NCBI RefSeq assembly: GCF_003350475.1
Contig: NZ_QQAV01000001.1
Span: forward strand, 1,232,836-1,296,835
Direction of reading: 5' to 3'
From: Pseudacidovorax intermedius
GTDB taxonomy: Bacteria > Pseudomonadota > Gammaproteobacteria > Burkholderiales > Burkholderiaceae_C
Length of the DNA stretch: 64,000 bases
A program made the position numbers and the translations under genes. Under the pieces are notes generated by a model that saw only the letters and a list, made by a program, of their open reading frames with translations, had not been told where the DNA came from and made no database searches. Shown here piece by piece: positions 1 to 10,695 of this stretch (position 1 is the first letter of the stretch; every line of letters begins with the position of its first letter).

Positions 1-88
1 GACCGGGCGCCGGCGGCTCGGGCAGCGTGTGCGCGGAACAGGGCGGCAGTTCGCGCGCCTGCACGCTGTTGATGTCGAGGACCCGCAT
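1..88 (-). CDS. Unidentified protein, N-terminal fragment (cut by window edge)
   Basis: An ATG on the minus strand at 88 opens a frame that runs off the window start without a stop. It begins MRVLDINSVQARELPPCSAH and continues proline-rich. It starts only 21 bases after the hemB stop, in the same direction, so it is probably co-transcribed with hemB. A purine-rich stretch (AGGGCG) lies upstream of the start. I do not recognise the family from 29 residues. No signal peptide is visible. Confidence 0.5.
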   Translation of the reverse strand, partial: MRVLDINSVQARELPPCSAHTLPEPPAPG

Positions 89-109
89 TGCAGCGCTGTC
101 GCGACGCCC

Positions 110-1183
<1,074 letters not shown>

Positions 1184-1222
1184 TTACTGCTCAACCAGAT
1201 GGTAAAAAAACTTGATCAAATG

Positions 1223-1250
1223 TTGAAGAAGGCCGGCAATCTTGTTAGAT
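1223..1250 (+). promoter_or_regulatory. Putative sigma-70 promoter of the candidate small RNA
   Basis: TTGAAG (1223-1228) and TTAGAT (1245-1250) are separated by 16 bases, with a TG two bases before the -10 (extended -10). Predicted transcript start is near 1257, just before a run of hairpins. Confidence 0.45.
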
Positions 1251-1256
1251 TCCCGG

Positions 1257-1360
1257 TTGAGCGGCTTGCCGCTCCCCGCTTTTCCTCCCTGAGCGGGTGC
1301 CTTGATGTGTGACAGCAAAAGGGCTTCCCAGCCCGGCGTAAAGACGCCGGGCTTTTTTTT
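1257..1360 (+). ncRNA. Candidate structured small RNA or hemJ leader attenuator
   Basis: About 100 bases between hemB and hemJ fold into three consecutive hairpins. GAGCGG/CCGCTC (1259-1274) has a CTTG loop. CCCGCT/AGCGGG (1275-1297) has an 11-base pyrimidine-rich loop containing TCCTCCCT, complementary to Shine-Dalgarno sequences. The third is a 10-bp perfect terminator stem (1330-1353) followed by eight T. A plausible promoter lies just upstream. It could be a free small RNA that titrates or blocks ribosome-binding sites. Alternatively it could be a 5' attenuator for hemJ, whose ATG is 42 bases past the terminator. A short frame from ATG 1305 runs through the terminator and is less likely to be a gene. 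Confidence 0.5.
1330..1360 (+). terminator. Strong intrinsic terminator before hemJ
   Basis: AGCCCGGCGT (1330-1339) pairs perfectly with ACGCCGGGCT (1344-1353) across an AAAG loop, followed by a T tract (1353-1360). No protein gene on the + strand ends immediately upstream, which supports a non-coding transcript. Confidence 0.85.
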
Positions 1361-1389
1361 GTCCGCAGCCCCGTCAAGCCGGGGCTCCG

Positions 1390-1395
1390 TACACT
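1390..1395 (+). promoter_or_regulatory. Putative -10 element of hemJ (leaderless start)
   Basis: TACACT lies exactly 6 bases upstream of the hemJ ATG. No Shine-Dalgarno is present between them. This would give hemJ its own leaderless transcript downstream of the terminator at 1330-1360. Confidence 0.4.
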
Positions 1396-1401
1396 GCGCC
1401 G

Positions 1402-1818
1402 ATGCTCTGGGTGAAGTCCTTTCACATCGTCTTCGTGGCCAGTTGGTTTGCGGGCCTGTTCTACCTGCCGCGTATCTTCGTCAACCTGGCGATGGTGCCC
1501 GCCTCCTCGGTGGCCGAACGCGCGCGCCTGCTGCTGATGGCGCGCAAGCTGCTGCGCTTCACCACCTTGCTGGCAGTGCCGGCGCTGGGTTTCGGGGCCT
1601 GGCTTTGGCTGGGCTACGGCATCGGCGGCGGTTGGCTGCATGCCAAGCTGGCGCTGGTGCTGGTGGTCATCGGCTACCACCATGTGTGCGCGCGCCTGCT
1701 GCGCCGCTTCGAGGCCGACACCAACCGCCTGGGTCACCGCTGGTTCCGCTGGTTCAACGAACTGCCGGTGCTGCTGCTGCTGGCCATCGTGGTGCTGGCC
1801 GTGGTCAAGCCCTTCTGA
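1402..1818 (+). CDS. hemJ: HemJ-type protoporphyrinogen IX oxidase (CopD-like membrane protein)
   Basis: A 138-residue hydrophobic protein with about four membrane segments, beginning MLWVKSFHIVFVASWFAGLF. The early histidine (KSFHIVF) and the FYLPR motif are hallmarks of the HemJ family, the oxygen- and quinone-linked alternative to HemG/HemY. It acts in the cytoplasmic membrane, oxidising protoporphyrinogen IX to protoporphyrin IX. Its position beside hemB supports a heme role. The length matches the family (about 140). It could be filed as an uncharacterised CopD-like protein, but the motifs fit HemJ. Confidence 0.85.
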   Translation: MLWVKSFHIVFVASWFAGLFYLPRIFVNLAMVPASSVAERARLLLMARKLLRFTTLLAVPALGFGAWLWLGYGIGGGWLHAKLALVLVVIGYHHVCARLLRRFEADTNRLGHRWFRWFNELPVLLLLAIVVLAVVKPF

Positions 1819-1830
1819 GCGGCCGGCCCG

Positions 1831-2943
1831 GTGACGGCCGCAGCGCGCAAGACGACGGCACTTCCGCTGGCGTTGGCCTATGCGGCGCTGATCGTCTATG
1901 CGAGCCTCTATCCCTTCGACCAGTGGCGTGACCAGGGCATCGCGCCCTGGGCCTTCCTGAGCGCGCCCTGGCCGAAGTACTGGACCGGCTTCGACCTCGG
2001 CATCAACGTCGCGGGTTACGTGCCCTTCGGCTTTCTCGTGGCCACGGCTGTGCTGCGCGGTGGCGTGGCCACCGGCGGCTGGACGGCCACCGGCCGCGCC
2101 TTCGTGGCCGGACTGCTGCTGTCGCTGGTCATGGAGACGCTGCAGAGCTACCTGCCTTCGCGCATTCCCTCCAACGTGGACCTGAGCTTGAACGCCGTGG
2201 GCGCGCTGCTTGGCGCGCTGATCGCTGCGGCGCTGGTCAGGCTCGGCCTGCTGGAGCGGTGGAGCCGATTGCGCGAAGCCTGGTTCATCGACGAAGCCCG
2301 GGGGGCGCTGGTGCTGCTGGCGCTGTGGCCCGCCGCCTTGCTCTTTCCGGCTGCAGTGCCCTTCGGGCTGGGGCAGGTGTTCGAGCGGCTGGAGGCGGCC
2401 GTGGCCGACTGGCTGGTGGACACGCCCTTCCTCGACTGGCTGCCCATGCGCGAATTCGAGCTCGAACCGCTGGTGCCTGCGGCGGAGATGCTGTGCGCCA
2501 TGCTGGGGCTGCTCGTGCCCTGCCTGTTGGCGTTTTCCATCACGCGTTCGCGTCCGGCCCGGTTGCTGATGCTCGCCATCGTCGCGGTGGCGGGCGTGGG
2601 TGCCAGCGCGCTCTCCGCTGCGCTGAGCTATGGGCCGGAGCATGCCTGGGCCTGGCTGAGCCTGCCTGTCCAGGTGGGCATCGGCCTCGCCCTTCTGCTG
2701 GCCGGGGGACTGGTCGCTACGCGCCGGCGCCTGACCATGGGGCTGATGCTGCTCGCGCTGGGCCTGCATCTGGGCCTGCTCAACCAGGCGCCCGAAAGTG
2801 CCTACTTCGCGCAGACGCTGGCCACCTGGGAGCAGGGCCGATTCATCCGCTTTCATGGCCTCGCGCAATGGCTGGGCTGGCTCTGGCCTTTTGCTGCCAT
2901 GGGCTATTCGCTCCACGCCCTGAGCCGGCGAGGCCGCTCCTAG
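1831..2943 (+). CDS. VanZ-like family membrane protein
   Basis: A 370-residue polytopic membrane protein. Its N-terminal part (about residues 10-130) carries the VanZ-like features: an ASLYPFDQWR segment after the first helix and a SLVMETLQSYLP segment near residues 99-110. About six more hydrophobic helices follow. VanZ relatives are linked to teicoplanin resistance in Gram-positives, but the function in proteobacteria is unknown. The start is a GTG 12 bases after hemJ, so the two are probably co-transcribed. Its stop codon TAG forms part of a -10-like TAGAAT for the next gene. Confidence 0.8.
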   Translation: MTAAARKTTALPLALAYAALIVYASLYPFDQWRDQGIAPWAFLSAPWPKYWTGFDLGINVAGYVPFGFLVATAVLRGGVATGGWTATGRAFVAGLLLSLVMETLQSYLPSRIPSNVDLSLNAVGALLGALIAAALVRLGLLERWSRLREAWFIDEARGALVLLALWPAALLFPAAVPFGLGQVFERLEAAVADWLVDTPFLDWLPMREFELEPLVPAAEMLCAMLGLLVPCLLAFSITRSRPARLLMLAIVAVAGVGASALSAALSYGPEHAWAWLSLPVQVGIGLALLLAGGLVATRRRLTMGLMLLALGLHLGLLNQAPESAYFAQTLATWEQGRFIRFHGLAQWLGWLWPFAAMGYSLHALSRRGRS

Positions 2944-2946
2944 AAT
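2941..2946 (+). promoter_or_regulatory. Putative -10 element before the ferredoxin gene
   Basis: TAGAAT overlaps the VanZ-like gene's stop codon and ends 9 bases before the ferredoxin ATG, predicting a leader of only a few bases. Confidence 0.3.
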
Positions 2947-2955
2947 CGCCCGACC

Positions 2956-3285
2956 ATGCCGCAGTACTACGCCCGCCACATCTTCTTCTGTCTGAACGAG
3001 CGCAAGGCTGGCGAAGACTCCTGCGCCCTGCACGACGCGCAGTCGGCCTTCGACCACTGCAAGTCCCGCGTCAAGAAGGAGGGCCTGGCCGGGCCGGGCA
3101 AGGTCCGCGTCAACAAGGCGGGGTGCCTCGACCGTTGTGCGGGCGGCCCGGTGGCGGTGGTCTATCCCGAAGGCACTTGGTACAGCTTCGTGGACAAGGC
3201 CGACATCGACGAGATCGTCGACTCCCACCTCAAGCGCGGCGAGGTGGTGGAGCGCCTAGTGCTTCCGCCCGACGTGGGGCGCTGA
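2956..3285 (+). CDS. Thioredoxin-fold [2Fe-2S] ferredoxin
   Basis: A 109-residue soluble protein with the cysteine pattern of thioredoxin-like [2Fe-2S] ferredoxins: C12 and C23 (CLNERKAGEDSC) and C57 and C61 (CLDRC). It would carry electrons in the cytoplasm; the partner is unknown. The fold is that of the Azotobacter/Aquifex-type 2Fe-2S ferredoxins and the NuoE C-terminal domain. It lies 12 bases after the VanZ-like gene and is followed by an alpha/beta hydrolase. Confidence 0.85.
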   Translation: MPQYYARHIFFCLNERKAGEDSCALHDAQSAFDHCKSRVKKEGLAGPGKVRVNKAGCLDRCAGGPVAVVYPEGTWYSFVDKADIDEIVDSHLKRGEVVERLVLPPDVGR

Positions 3286-3360
3286 ACCGGCCCTGCATCG
3301 GCCGCCTGTTCCTCTTGCTGCCCGGGCTCGCACGTCTGCCGGCCGGGCCCGATTGCTCAC

Positions 3361-3996
3361 ATGAACGCACAGACCGAACGACTGAGTCTTGCCGGTGTCG
3401 CCGGCGCCATCGAGGTGCTGCGCGACCGCGGTGCCGAGGGTGTCCCGGACGCCGGTGTCGCCGTGATCGCCCACCCCCATCCGCTCTTCGGCGGGACGAT
3501 GGACAACAAGGTGGTCCAGACCCTGGCCCGCGCCTTCGTGGCCTGCGGCCACACGGCCATCCGCTTCAACTTCCGCGGCGTGGGTGGCAGTGCCGGCGTG
3601 CACGACGAGGGGCGGGGCGAAACCGACGACTTCCTGCAGGTCGTGGGGGAACTGGCGCCGCAAGGGCCGCTTGCGATCGCCGGCTTCTCCTTCGGGGCCT
3701 TCGTGGCCAGCCAGGCCACGGCCCGGCTCGACGGCGAGCGCGACATCCGCCGACTGGTCCTCGTGGGCACGGCCGCGTCTCGCTTCGAGGTCGCGACCCT
3801 GCCGGCGGCGCTGCATGAGCGCACGCTGGTCGTGCACGGCGAGCATGACGACACCGTGCCGCTCGCTGCGGTCATGGACTGGGCGCGCCCGCAGGCGCTG
3901 CCGATCACCGTGGTGCCCGGGGGCGGGCATTTCTTTCACGGACAATTGCCGCTGCTGAAGTCGCTGGTGGTGCGGCATCTGTCGTCTGCAGACTGA
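3361..3996 (+). CDS. Alpha/beta hydrolase, short dienelactone-hydrolase-like type
   Basis: A 211-residue cytosolic hydrolase with a complete triad: nucleophile S110 in GFSFG, acid at D163/D164 (HGEHDD) and base H190 (GGGH). The N-terminal HPHPLFGGTMDNK motif and FNFRGVGGS oxyanion-hole region are typical of the KANL3/Tex30-like bacterial subfamily. The substrate is unknown. It has no signal peptide. The ATG at 3361 is 75 bases after the ferredoxin stop. Confidence 0.85.
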   Translation: MNAQTERLSLAGVAGAIEVLRDRGAEGVPDAGVAVIAHPHPLFGGTMDNKVVQTLARAFVACGHTAIRFNFRGVGGSAGVHDEGRGETDDFLQVVGELAPQGPLAIAGFSFGAFVASQATARLDGERDIRRLVLVGTAASRFEVATLPAALHERTLVVHGEHDDTVPLAAVMDWARPQALPITVVPGGGHFFHGQLPLLKSLVVRHLSSAD

Positions 3997-4176
3997 GATG
4001 TGAACCAATCGGCCTGCACCGTGTCATGAAGACGGGCGGGCCGTTTCCATGCCGAGGGCCATCGTCGGCGACGGCCGTGATGCGCCCTGGTGCGGCGACA
4101 TGGCCCGCCGAACCGACCGCCCACACCTTCGCGCCCTTCGTTTCCTTCGTCTTCGGACGCTTCCCATTTCCAACGC

Positions 4177-5337
4177 ATGATCCGTTTTCTTCGATCGCTG
4201 GTTCTCGTCGTGGCCGCCACGGTGAGCACGCTGGCCGGTGCCCAGGCTCCCATCCCGCCCGAAATCGCTGCCAAAAGCTATCTGCTGCTGGACGTGACGG
4301 CCAACCAGATCCTGGCCGAGAAGGACATCGATTCGCCGGTCGAGCCGGCCTCGCTCACCAAGCTGATGACGGCCTACCTGGTCTTCGACGCGCTGAAGGC
4401 CAAGAAGATCAGCCTGACCCAGACGCTGCCTGTGAGTACGCGCGCCTGGAAGATGCCCGGCTCACGCATGTTCATCGATCCCAAGATGCAGGTGCCGGTG
4501 GACGACCTGATCAAGGGCATGATTGTCCAGTCGGGCAACGATGCCACCATGGCGCTCGCCGAGGGCGTGGGCGGCTCGGCCGAGAACTTCGTTCGCCTCA
4601 TGAACGAGCAGGCCAAGGCCCTGGGCATGAAGAACACCGGCTACCGCAACCCTGAAGGCCTGACGGCGCCCGGCCACACCACCACCGCGCGCGATCTGAG
4701 CATCCTGGCGACGCGGCTGATGAAGGACTTCCCGGAGTACCTGCACTACTACTCGATCAAGAAGTACCGTTACCCGGGCACGCCAGCCTCCAACGACACC
4801 AACCGGAATCTGCTGCTGTTCCGCGACCCGTCGGTGGACGGCCTGAAGACCGGCCATACCGAAGCCGCCGGCTATTGCATGATCGTCACGGCCAAGCGTG
4901 ACTTCCCCAACCTGGCGGGCGGCCGGCGGCTGCTGTCCATCGTGCTGGGCACGAACAGCGAGAACGCTCGTGCCAACGAGTCGCAGAAGCTGGTGAACTG
5001 GGGCTACACGGCCTATGACGCCGTCAAGTTGTTCGATGGCGGCCAACCCGTCGCCACGCCGGCGGTCTGGAAGGGCAAGGAAAACACGCTCAAGCTCGGC
5101 CGTCCTGAGCCGATCGTCGTGGCCGTGCCGTCAGGATCGGCGAACAAGGTCAAGACCGAGGTGGTGCGTCCGGACCCGTTGGTCGCGCCCTTCACGAAGA
5201 ACCAAGTGGTGGGCCGGCTGAAGATATCCCTGGCGGACCAGCCGGTAACCGAGGTGCCGCTGCTGGCGTTGGAGCCTGTCGAGCAGGCGGGTGTCCTGGG
5301 CCGGGCCTGGGATGCGATCCGCCTCTGGGTCAAGTAA
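4177..5337 (+). CDS. dacC: D-alanyl-D-alanine carboxypeptidase (PBP5/6 family)
   Basis: A periplasmic penicillin-binding enzyme that trims the terminal D-Ala from peptidoglycan pentapeptides. With the ATG at 4177 it has 386 residues and an N-terminal signal peptide (MIRFLRSLVLVVAATVSTLAGAQ). All three active-site motifs are present: S59-L-T-K62, S119-G-N121 and K224-T-G226. A C-terminal beta domain and a final amphipathic stretch (AWDAIRLWVK) probably anchor it to the inner membrane. A longer in-frame start at 4090 would place non-signal sequence first and is rejected. The dacA and dacC names are interchangeable at this resolution. Confidence 0.93.
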   Translation: MIRFLRSLVLVVAATVSTLAGAQAPIPPEIAAKSYLLLDVTANQILAEKDIDSPVEPASLTKLMTAYLVFDALKAKKISLTQTLPVSTRAWKMPGSRMFIDPKMQVPVDDLIKGMIVQSGNDATMALAEGVGGSAENFVRLMNEQAKALGMKNTGYRNPEGLTAPGHTTTARDLSILATRLMKDFPEYLHYYSIKKYRYPGTPASNDTNRNLLLFRDPSVDGLKTGHTEAAGYCMIVTAKRDFPNLAGGRRLLSIVLGTNSENARANESQKLVNWGYTAYDAVKLFDGGQPVATPAVWKGKENTLKLGRPEPIVVAVPSGSANKVKTEVVRPDPLVAPFTKNQVVGRLKISLADQPVTEVPLLALEPVEQAGVLGRAWDAIRLWVK

Positions 5338-5456
5338 CCCGCCTCGCACGCAGCGCCTGCCGCCGGAGTTCCGGCTTGGCAGCGCGCCAGGGCGCCCAGG
5401 TGCCTGTTAATGTGGGTTTGAACGTCCGGCCTGGGCGGGATGACCGCGTCCGCAGG

Positions 5457-5485
5457 TTGCCAGCCTTCGCGGGCCGCGCTAGAAT
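5457..5485 (+). promoter_or_regulatory. Promoter of the str operon (rpsL-rpsG-fusA-tuf)
   Basis: TTGCCA (5457-5462) and TAGAAT (5480-5485) are separated by 17 bases, close to the sigma-70 consensus. Predicted start is near 5492, leaving a leader of about 108 bases before rpsL. The leader opens with an inverted repeat, TTCGGAA/TTCCGAA (5495-5510). Confidence 0.75.
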
Positions 5486-5599
5486 CGAGGGCTTTTCGGA
5501 ATTTTCCGAAGGGTTTCACGTTTTTGTCGTTTCCCCACCCGCTCGCCGAGCCGGGTTGCCTGTCACGGGGCTTCAGGGGATTTTTGGGACCATTTATCC

Positions 5600-5977
5600 A
5601 TGCCAACCATCAACCAACTGGTGCGCCAGGGTCGCGAGGTCGAGAAGACCAAGTCGAAGAGCCCGGCCATGCAGAACTCGCCGCAACGTCGCGGTGTCTG
5701 CACCCGCGTCTACACCACGACGCCCAAGAAGCCGAACTCCGCACTGCGTAAGGTCGCCAAGGTGCGCCTGACCAACGGCTTCGAAGTCATTTCCTACATC
5801 GGCGGCGAAGGCCACAACCTGCAGGAGCACTCGGTGGTGCTCGTGCGCGGCGGCCGTGTGAAGGATCTGCCCGGTGTGCGTTATCACATCGTGCGCGGCT
5901 CGCTTGACCTGCAAGGCGTCAAGGACCGCAAGCAATCCCGCTCCAAGTACGGCGCGAAGCGTCCCAAGAAGGCCTGA
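5600..5977 (+). CDS. rpsL: 30S ribosomal protein S12
   Basis: A 125-residue S12, first gene of the str operon, starting [13 protein letters not shown]. It sits at the decoding centre and contacts EF-Tu and EF-G. The streptomycin-sensitive lysine is present in [12 protein letters not shown] and again in the GVRYHIVRG region. A long leader after the promoter at 5457-5485 is visible. No anomalies are seen. Confidence 0.98.
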   Translation: MPTINQLVRQGREVEKTKSKSPAMQNSPQRRGVCTRVYTTTPKKPNSALRKVAKVRLTNGFEVISYIGGEGHNLQEHSVVLVRGGRVKDLPGVRYHIVRGSLDLQGVKDRKQSRSKYGAKRPKKA

Positions 5978-6132
5978 TCTCCGGATCATTCGGTGTTCGG
6001 CAGCCTTGGCGGGCCGTCCGGACGTAGTGACCCCAAGCGCAGAGGTCTGTGCGGGTCGAGTAAGTGAGAGTCCTGCTGGCTCTCGCGGCAGTGCCGGAAG
6101 GCGGTGCCAACTGAAGCAAAGAGGTTTGAAAC

Positions 6133-6603
6133 ATGCCACGTCGTCGCGAAGTCCCCAAACGTGAAATCCTGCCGGATCCCAAGTTCGGCAATGTCGAGCT
6201 GTCGAAGTTCATGAACGTGATCATGGAAGGCGGCAAGAAGGCGGTGGCCGAGCGCATCATCTACGGTGCCCTCGACACCATCGAAAAGAAGAGCGGCAAG
6301 GATCCGCTCGAAATCTTCACCACGGCCATCAACAACGTGAAGCCGATGGTCGAAGTGAAGTCCCGCCGCGTCGGTGGTGCGAACTACCAGGTGCCTGTCG
6401 AAGTGCGTCCCGTGCGTCGCCTGGCCCTGTCAATGCGCTGGCTCAAGGAAGCCGCCCGCAAGCGCGGCGAGAAGTCGATGGCCATGCGCCTGGCCAACGA
6501 GCTGCTCGAGGCCACCGAAGGCCGTGGCGGTGCGATGAAGAAGCGCGACGAAGTGCACCGCATGGCCGAGGCCAACAAGGCCTTCAGCCACTTCCGCTTC
6601 TGA
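6133..6603 (+). CDS. rpsG: 30S ribosomal protein S7
   Basis: A 156-residue S7, starting [13 protein letters not shown]. It nucleates assembly of the 30S head and represses the str operon in enterobacteria. It has the normal bacterial length. It follows rpsL after a 155-base spacer, longer than in many relatives. An internal S7 repressor target may lie in this spacer, as in E. coli, but I cannot confirm the fold. Confidence 0.98.
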   Translation: MPRRREVPKREILPDPKFGNVELSKFMNVIMEGGKKAVAERIIYGALDTIEKKSGKDPLEIFTTAINNVKPMVEVKSRRVGGANYQVPVEVRPVRRLALSMRWLKEAARKRGEKSMAMRLANELLEATEGRGGAMKKRDEVHRMAEANKAFSHFRF

Positions 6604-6686
6604 TTTTCGTCCCCATATCTCAGAGGCTTGGAGCCCGACCCGCCGCAACCGGCGGGCGGGCTCTATGCCGTTAAAGGAGTTTTCTC

Positions 6687-8789
6687 ATGGCACGCAAGAC
6701 CCCCATCGAGCGCTACCGCAACATCGGTATCTCGGCCCACATCGACGCCGGCAAGACCACCACGACCGAGCGCATCCTGTTCTACACCGGCGTGAACCAC
6801 AAGATCGGCGAAGTGCACGATGGCGCGGCGACCATGGACTGGATGGAACAGGAGCAGGAGCGCGGCATCACGATCACGTCGGCCGCCACCACCTGTTTCT
6901 GGAAGGGCATGGACATGTCCTATCCGGAGCACCGCTTCAACATCATCGACACCCCCGGCCACGTGGACTTCACCATCGAGGTGGAGCGTTCCATGCGCGT
7001 GCTCGATGGCGCCTGCATGGTGTATTGCGCCGTGGGTGGCGTGCAGCCCCAGTCGGAAACCGTCTGGCGCCAGGCCAACAAGTACAAGGTGCCCCGCCTC
7101 GCGTTCGTCAACAAGATGGACCGCACCGGCGCCAACTTCTTCAAGGTCTATGACCAGATGAAGCTGCGCCTGAAGGCGAACCCCGTGCCCGTCGTGATCC
7201 CGATCGGCGCCGAGGACAACTTCAAGGGCGTGGTCGATCTGCTCAAGATGAAGGCCATCCTCTGGGACGAAGCGTCCCAGGGCATGAAGTTCGAGTACGT
7301 CGACATCCCGGCCGACCTCGTTGCCTCCGCCAAGGAGTGGCGCGAGAAGATGGTCGAGGCTGCGGCCGAGGCCAACGAAGAGCTGATGAACAAGTACCTG
7401 GAAGAGGGTGACCTCTCCGAGGAAGAGATCAAGCTCGCCCTGCGCCAGCGCACGATCGCCACGGAAATCCAGCCGATGCTGTGCGGCACCGCGTTCAAGA
7501 ACAAGGGTGTGCAGCGCATGCTGGATGCCGTGATCGACTACCTGCCGTCGCCCGTGGACATTCCCCCGGTTGCCGGCACGGACGAGGACGAGCAGGAAAC
7601 CAGCCGCAAGGCTGACGACGGCGAGAAGTTCTCCGCCCTGGCGTTCAAGCTGATGACCGACCCGTTCGTCGGTCAGCTGACCTTCGTGCGTGTGTACTCG
7701 GGCGTGCTCTCCAAGGGCGACACGGTCTACAACCCCGTCAAGGGCAAGAAGGAGCGCATCGGCCGTATCGTGCAGATGCACGCCAACGAGCGCCTGGAAG
7801 TCGAAGAAATCCGCGCCGGCGACATCGCTGCCTGCGTGGGCCTGAAGGACGTGACCACGGGCGAAACCCTGTGCGATCCTGATTCCATCGTGACGCTGGA
7901 GCGCATGGTCTTCCCCGAGCCGGTGATCTCGCAGGCCGTGGAACCCAAGACCAAGGCCGACCAGGAGAAGATGGGCCTGGCGCTGCAGCGTCTGGCGTCG
8001 GAGGATCCGTCGTTCCGCGTGCGCACCGACGAAGAGTCTGGCCAGACCATCATCTCCGGCATGGGCGAACTGCACCTCGAAATCATCGTGGACCGCATGA
8101 AGCGCGAGTTCGGCGTGGAAGCCAACGTGGGCAAGCCCCAGGTGGCCTACCGCGAGACCGTGCGCAAGTCGGTGTCGGATGTCGAAGGCAAGTTCGTTCG
8201 CCAGTCGGGCGGCAAGGGCCAGTACGGTCACGTGGTGTTCCGCCTGGAGCCCAACGAAGCCGGCAAGGGCTTCGAGTTCATGGACGAGATCAAGGGCGGC
8301 GTGGTGCCGCGCGAGTACATCCCGGCCGTGGAAAAGGGCGTGATCGAAGCGCTGAACACCGGTGTGCTCGCCGGCTTCCCGGTGGTGGACGTCAAGGTTG
8401 CGCTGACCTTCGGTTCGTACCACGACGTGGACTCGTCCGAGCAGGCGTTCAAGATGGCCGCCATCTTCGGTTTCAAGGAAGCCGCCCGCAAGGCGAGCCC
8501 CGTCATCCTCGAGCCGATGATGGCCGTGGAAGTCGAGACGCCCGAGGACTACGCCGGCAACGTGATGGGCGACCTGTCGTCCCGTCGCGGCATGGTGCAG
8601 GGCATGGACGACATGGTTGGCGGCGGCAAGGTCATCAAGGCCGAAGTCCCGCTGTCCGAAATGTTCGGCTACTCGACCACCCTGCGTTCGATGTCGCAAG
8701 GCCGCGCCACGTACACGATGGAGTTCAAGCACTACGCTGAAGCTCCGCGCAACGTGTCCGAAGCCATCGTGGCCGCCCGGGCGAAGTAA
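6687..8789 (+). CDS. fusA: Elongation factor G
   Basis: A 700-residue translational GTPase catalysing ribosome translocation and, with RRF, recycling. The G1 loop [13 protein letters not shown], the G3 DTPGHVDFT and the G4 NKMDR are intact. It is the third gene of the str operon, with an AAGGAG Shine-Dalgarno about 8 bases upstream of the ATG. It is followed by a 262-base hairpin-rich spacer before tuf. Confidence 0.98.
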   Translation: MARKTPIERYRNIGISAHIDAGKTTTTERILFYTGVNHKIGEVHDGAATMDWMEQEQERGITITSAATTCFWKGMDMSYPEHRFNIIDTPGHVDFTIEVERSMRVLDGACMVYCAVGGVQPQSETVWRQANKYKVPRLAFVNKMDRTGANFFKVYDQMKLRLKANPVPVVIPIGAEDNFKGVVDLLKMKAILWDEASQGMKFEYVDIPADLVASAKEWREKMVEAAAEANEELMNKYLEEGDLSEEEIKLALRQRTIATEIQPMLCGTAFKNKGVQRMLDAVIDYLPSPVDIPPVAGTDEDEQETSRKADDGEKFSALAFKLMTDPFVGQLTFVRVYSGVLSKGDTVYNPVKGKKERIGRIVQMHANERLEVEEIRAGDIAACVGLKDVTTGETLCDPDSIVTLERMVFPEPVISQAVEPKTKADQEKMGLALQRLASEDPSFRVRTDEESGQTIISGMGELHLEIIVDRMKREFGVEANVGKPQVAYRETVRKSVSDVEGKFVRQSGGKGQYGHVVFRLEPNEAGKGFEFMDEIKGGVVPREYIPAVEKGVIEALNTGVLAGFPVVDVKVALTFGSYHDVDSSEQAFKMAAIFGFKEAARKASPVILEPMMAVEVETPEDYAGNVMGDLSSRRGMVQGMDDMVGGGKVIKAEVPLSEMFGYSTTLRSMSQGRATYTMEFKHYAEAPRNVSEAIVAARAK

Positions 8790-9051
8790 AGCTCACCCCC
8801 AGCCTCTGCGGACTTCGTCCGCGCCGGCACCCCCCTTCCGGGGGCGCACTCTGCGGCCTGGCAAAGCCAGTTCCGCGAGTGCTGCCGGGATGGCCTGCGC
8901 CGCGGCCCTTCGACTGGTCGAAGACGCGGAGCGGCGGAGGCGCAAATCTTGTCTGCGATCGCATGCCCCTCGTTGCCCGTGGCGAGGGAATCAGCAATGC
9001 GGTGCAGACGTAAAACCACCACACGGGCATTGCTCTTTTTGGAGTTGAGAA
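8790..9051 (+). repeat. Hairpin-rich fusA-tuf spacer
   Basis: 262 bases without a gene, holding several consecutive inverted repeats: GCGGAC/GTCCGC (8808-8822), CCCCC/GGGGG (8831-8844) and CTTCGA/TCGAAG (8908-8923). A composite stem-loop spans 8846-8882, with GCACTC, GCGG and CTGGC pairing with GCCAG, CCGC and GAGTGC. No T tract follows any of them, so they are not classical terminators. This could be a REP-like intergenic element or an mRNA-processing site. I see no second copy in this window. Confidence 0.5.
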
Positions 9052-10242
<1,191 letters not shown>

Positions 10243-10256
10243 GGAGCGGGACCGCC

Positions 10257-10574
10257 ATGGCTACCAATAAGCAGAAGATCCGCATCCGCCTCAAGGCCTT
10301 CGACTACAAGCTGATCGACCAGTCGGCTGCCGAGATCGTCGACACCGCCAAGCGCACCGGCGCCATCGTCAAGGGCCCGGTGCCCCTGCCGACGCGCTTC
10401 AAGCGTTTCGACATCCTGCGTTCGCCGCACGTCAACAAGTCGAGCCGTGACCAGTTCGAGATCCGCACGCACCAGCGCCTGATGGACATCGTCGATCCCA
10501 CGGACAAGACGGTGGACGCGCTGATGAAGCTCGACCTGCCGGCCGGCGTGGACGTCGAGATCAAGCTGCAGTAA
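10257..10574 (+). CDS. rpsJ: 30S ribosomal protein S10
   Basis: A 105-residue S10 (NusE) starting [19 protein letters not shown]. It is a 30S head protein and a transcription antitermination factor with NusB/NusG. The chosen ATG at 10257 follows an AAGGAG motif just after tuf. In most relatives rplC follows directly. Here rpsJ is followed by a terminator and two exported-protein genes. Confidence 0.98.
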   Translation: MATNKQKIRIRLKAFDYKLIDQSAAEIVDTAKRTGAIVKGPVPLPTRFKRFDILRSPHVNKSSRDQFEIRTHQRLMDIVDPTDKTVDALMKLDLPAGVDVEIKLQ

Positions 10575-10599
10575 GTTTTTCGGCAGCTTCGTGAAAAGA

Positions 10600-10628
10600 G
10601 CCCGCGTGCCTTCAGGCCGCGGGCTTTT
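10600..10628 (+). terminator. Intrinsic terminator after rpsJ
   Basis: GCCCGCG (10600-10606) pairs with CGCGGGC (10618-10624), and an inner GCC/GGC extends the stem across a TTCA loop. A short TTTT follows. It would end the tuf-rpsJ transcript and insulate the two inserted genes. Confidence 0.7.
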
Positions 10629-10695
10629 GTGTTCTTTGGCTTGACGCCCGTGGGCTCTAAGCTTCTTGCCCTTTGCTGTCAGGGAGAGAAGCCAA

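Noticed and set aside
1302-1931. Possible short peptide from ATG 1305 through the terminator
   Set aside because: It would be read through a strong terminator, has no family, and overlaps hemJ in another frame.
1216-3228. A 670-residue minus-strand frame across hemJ, the VanZ-like gene and the ferredoxin gene
   Set aside because: No domain, Gln/His/Arg repeats, overlaps three well-supported + strand genes.
6663-8732. A 689-residue open frame opposite fusA
   Set aside because: His/Leu/Gly-rich, no recognisable fold, exactly antisense to EF-G. GC skew explains it.
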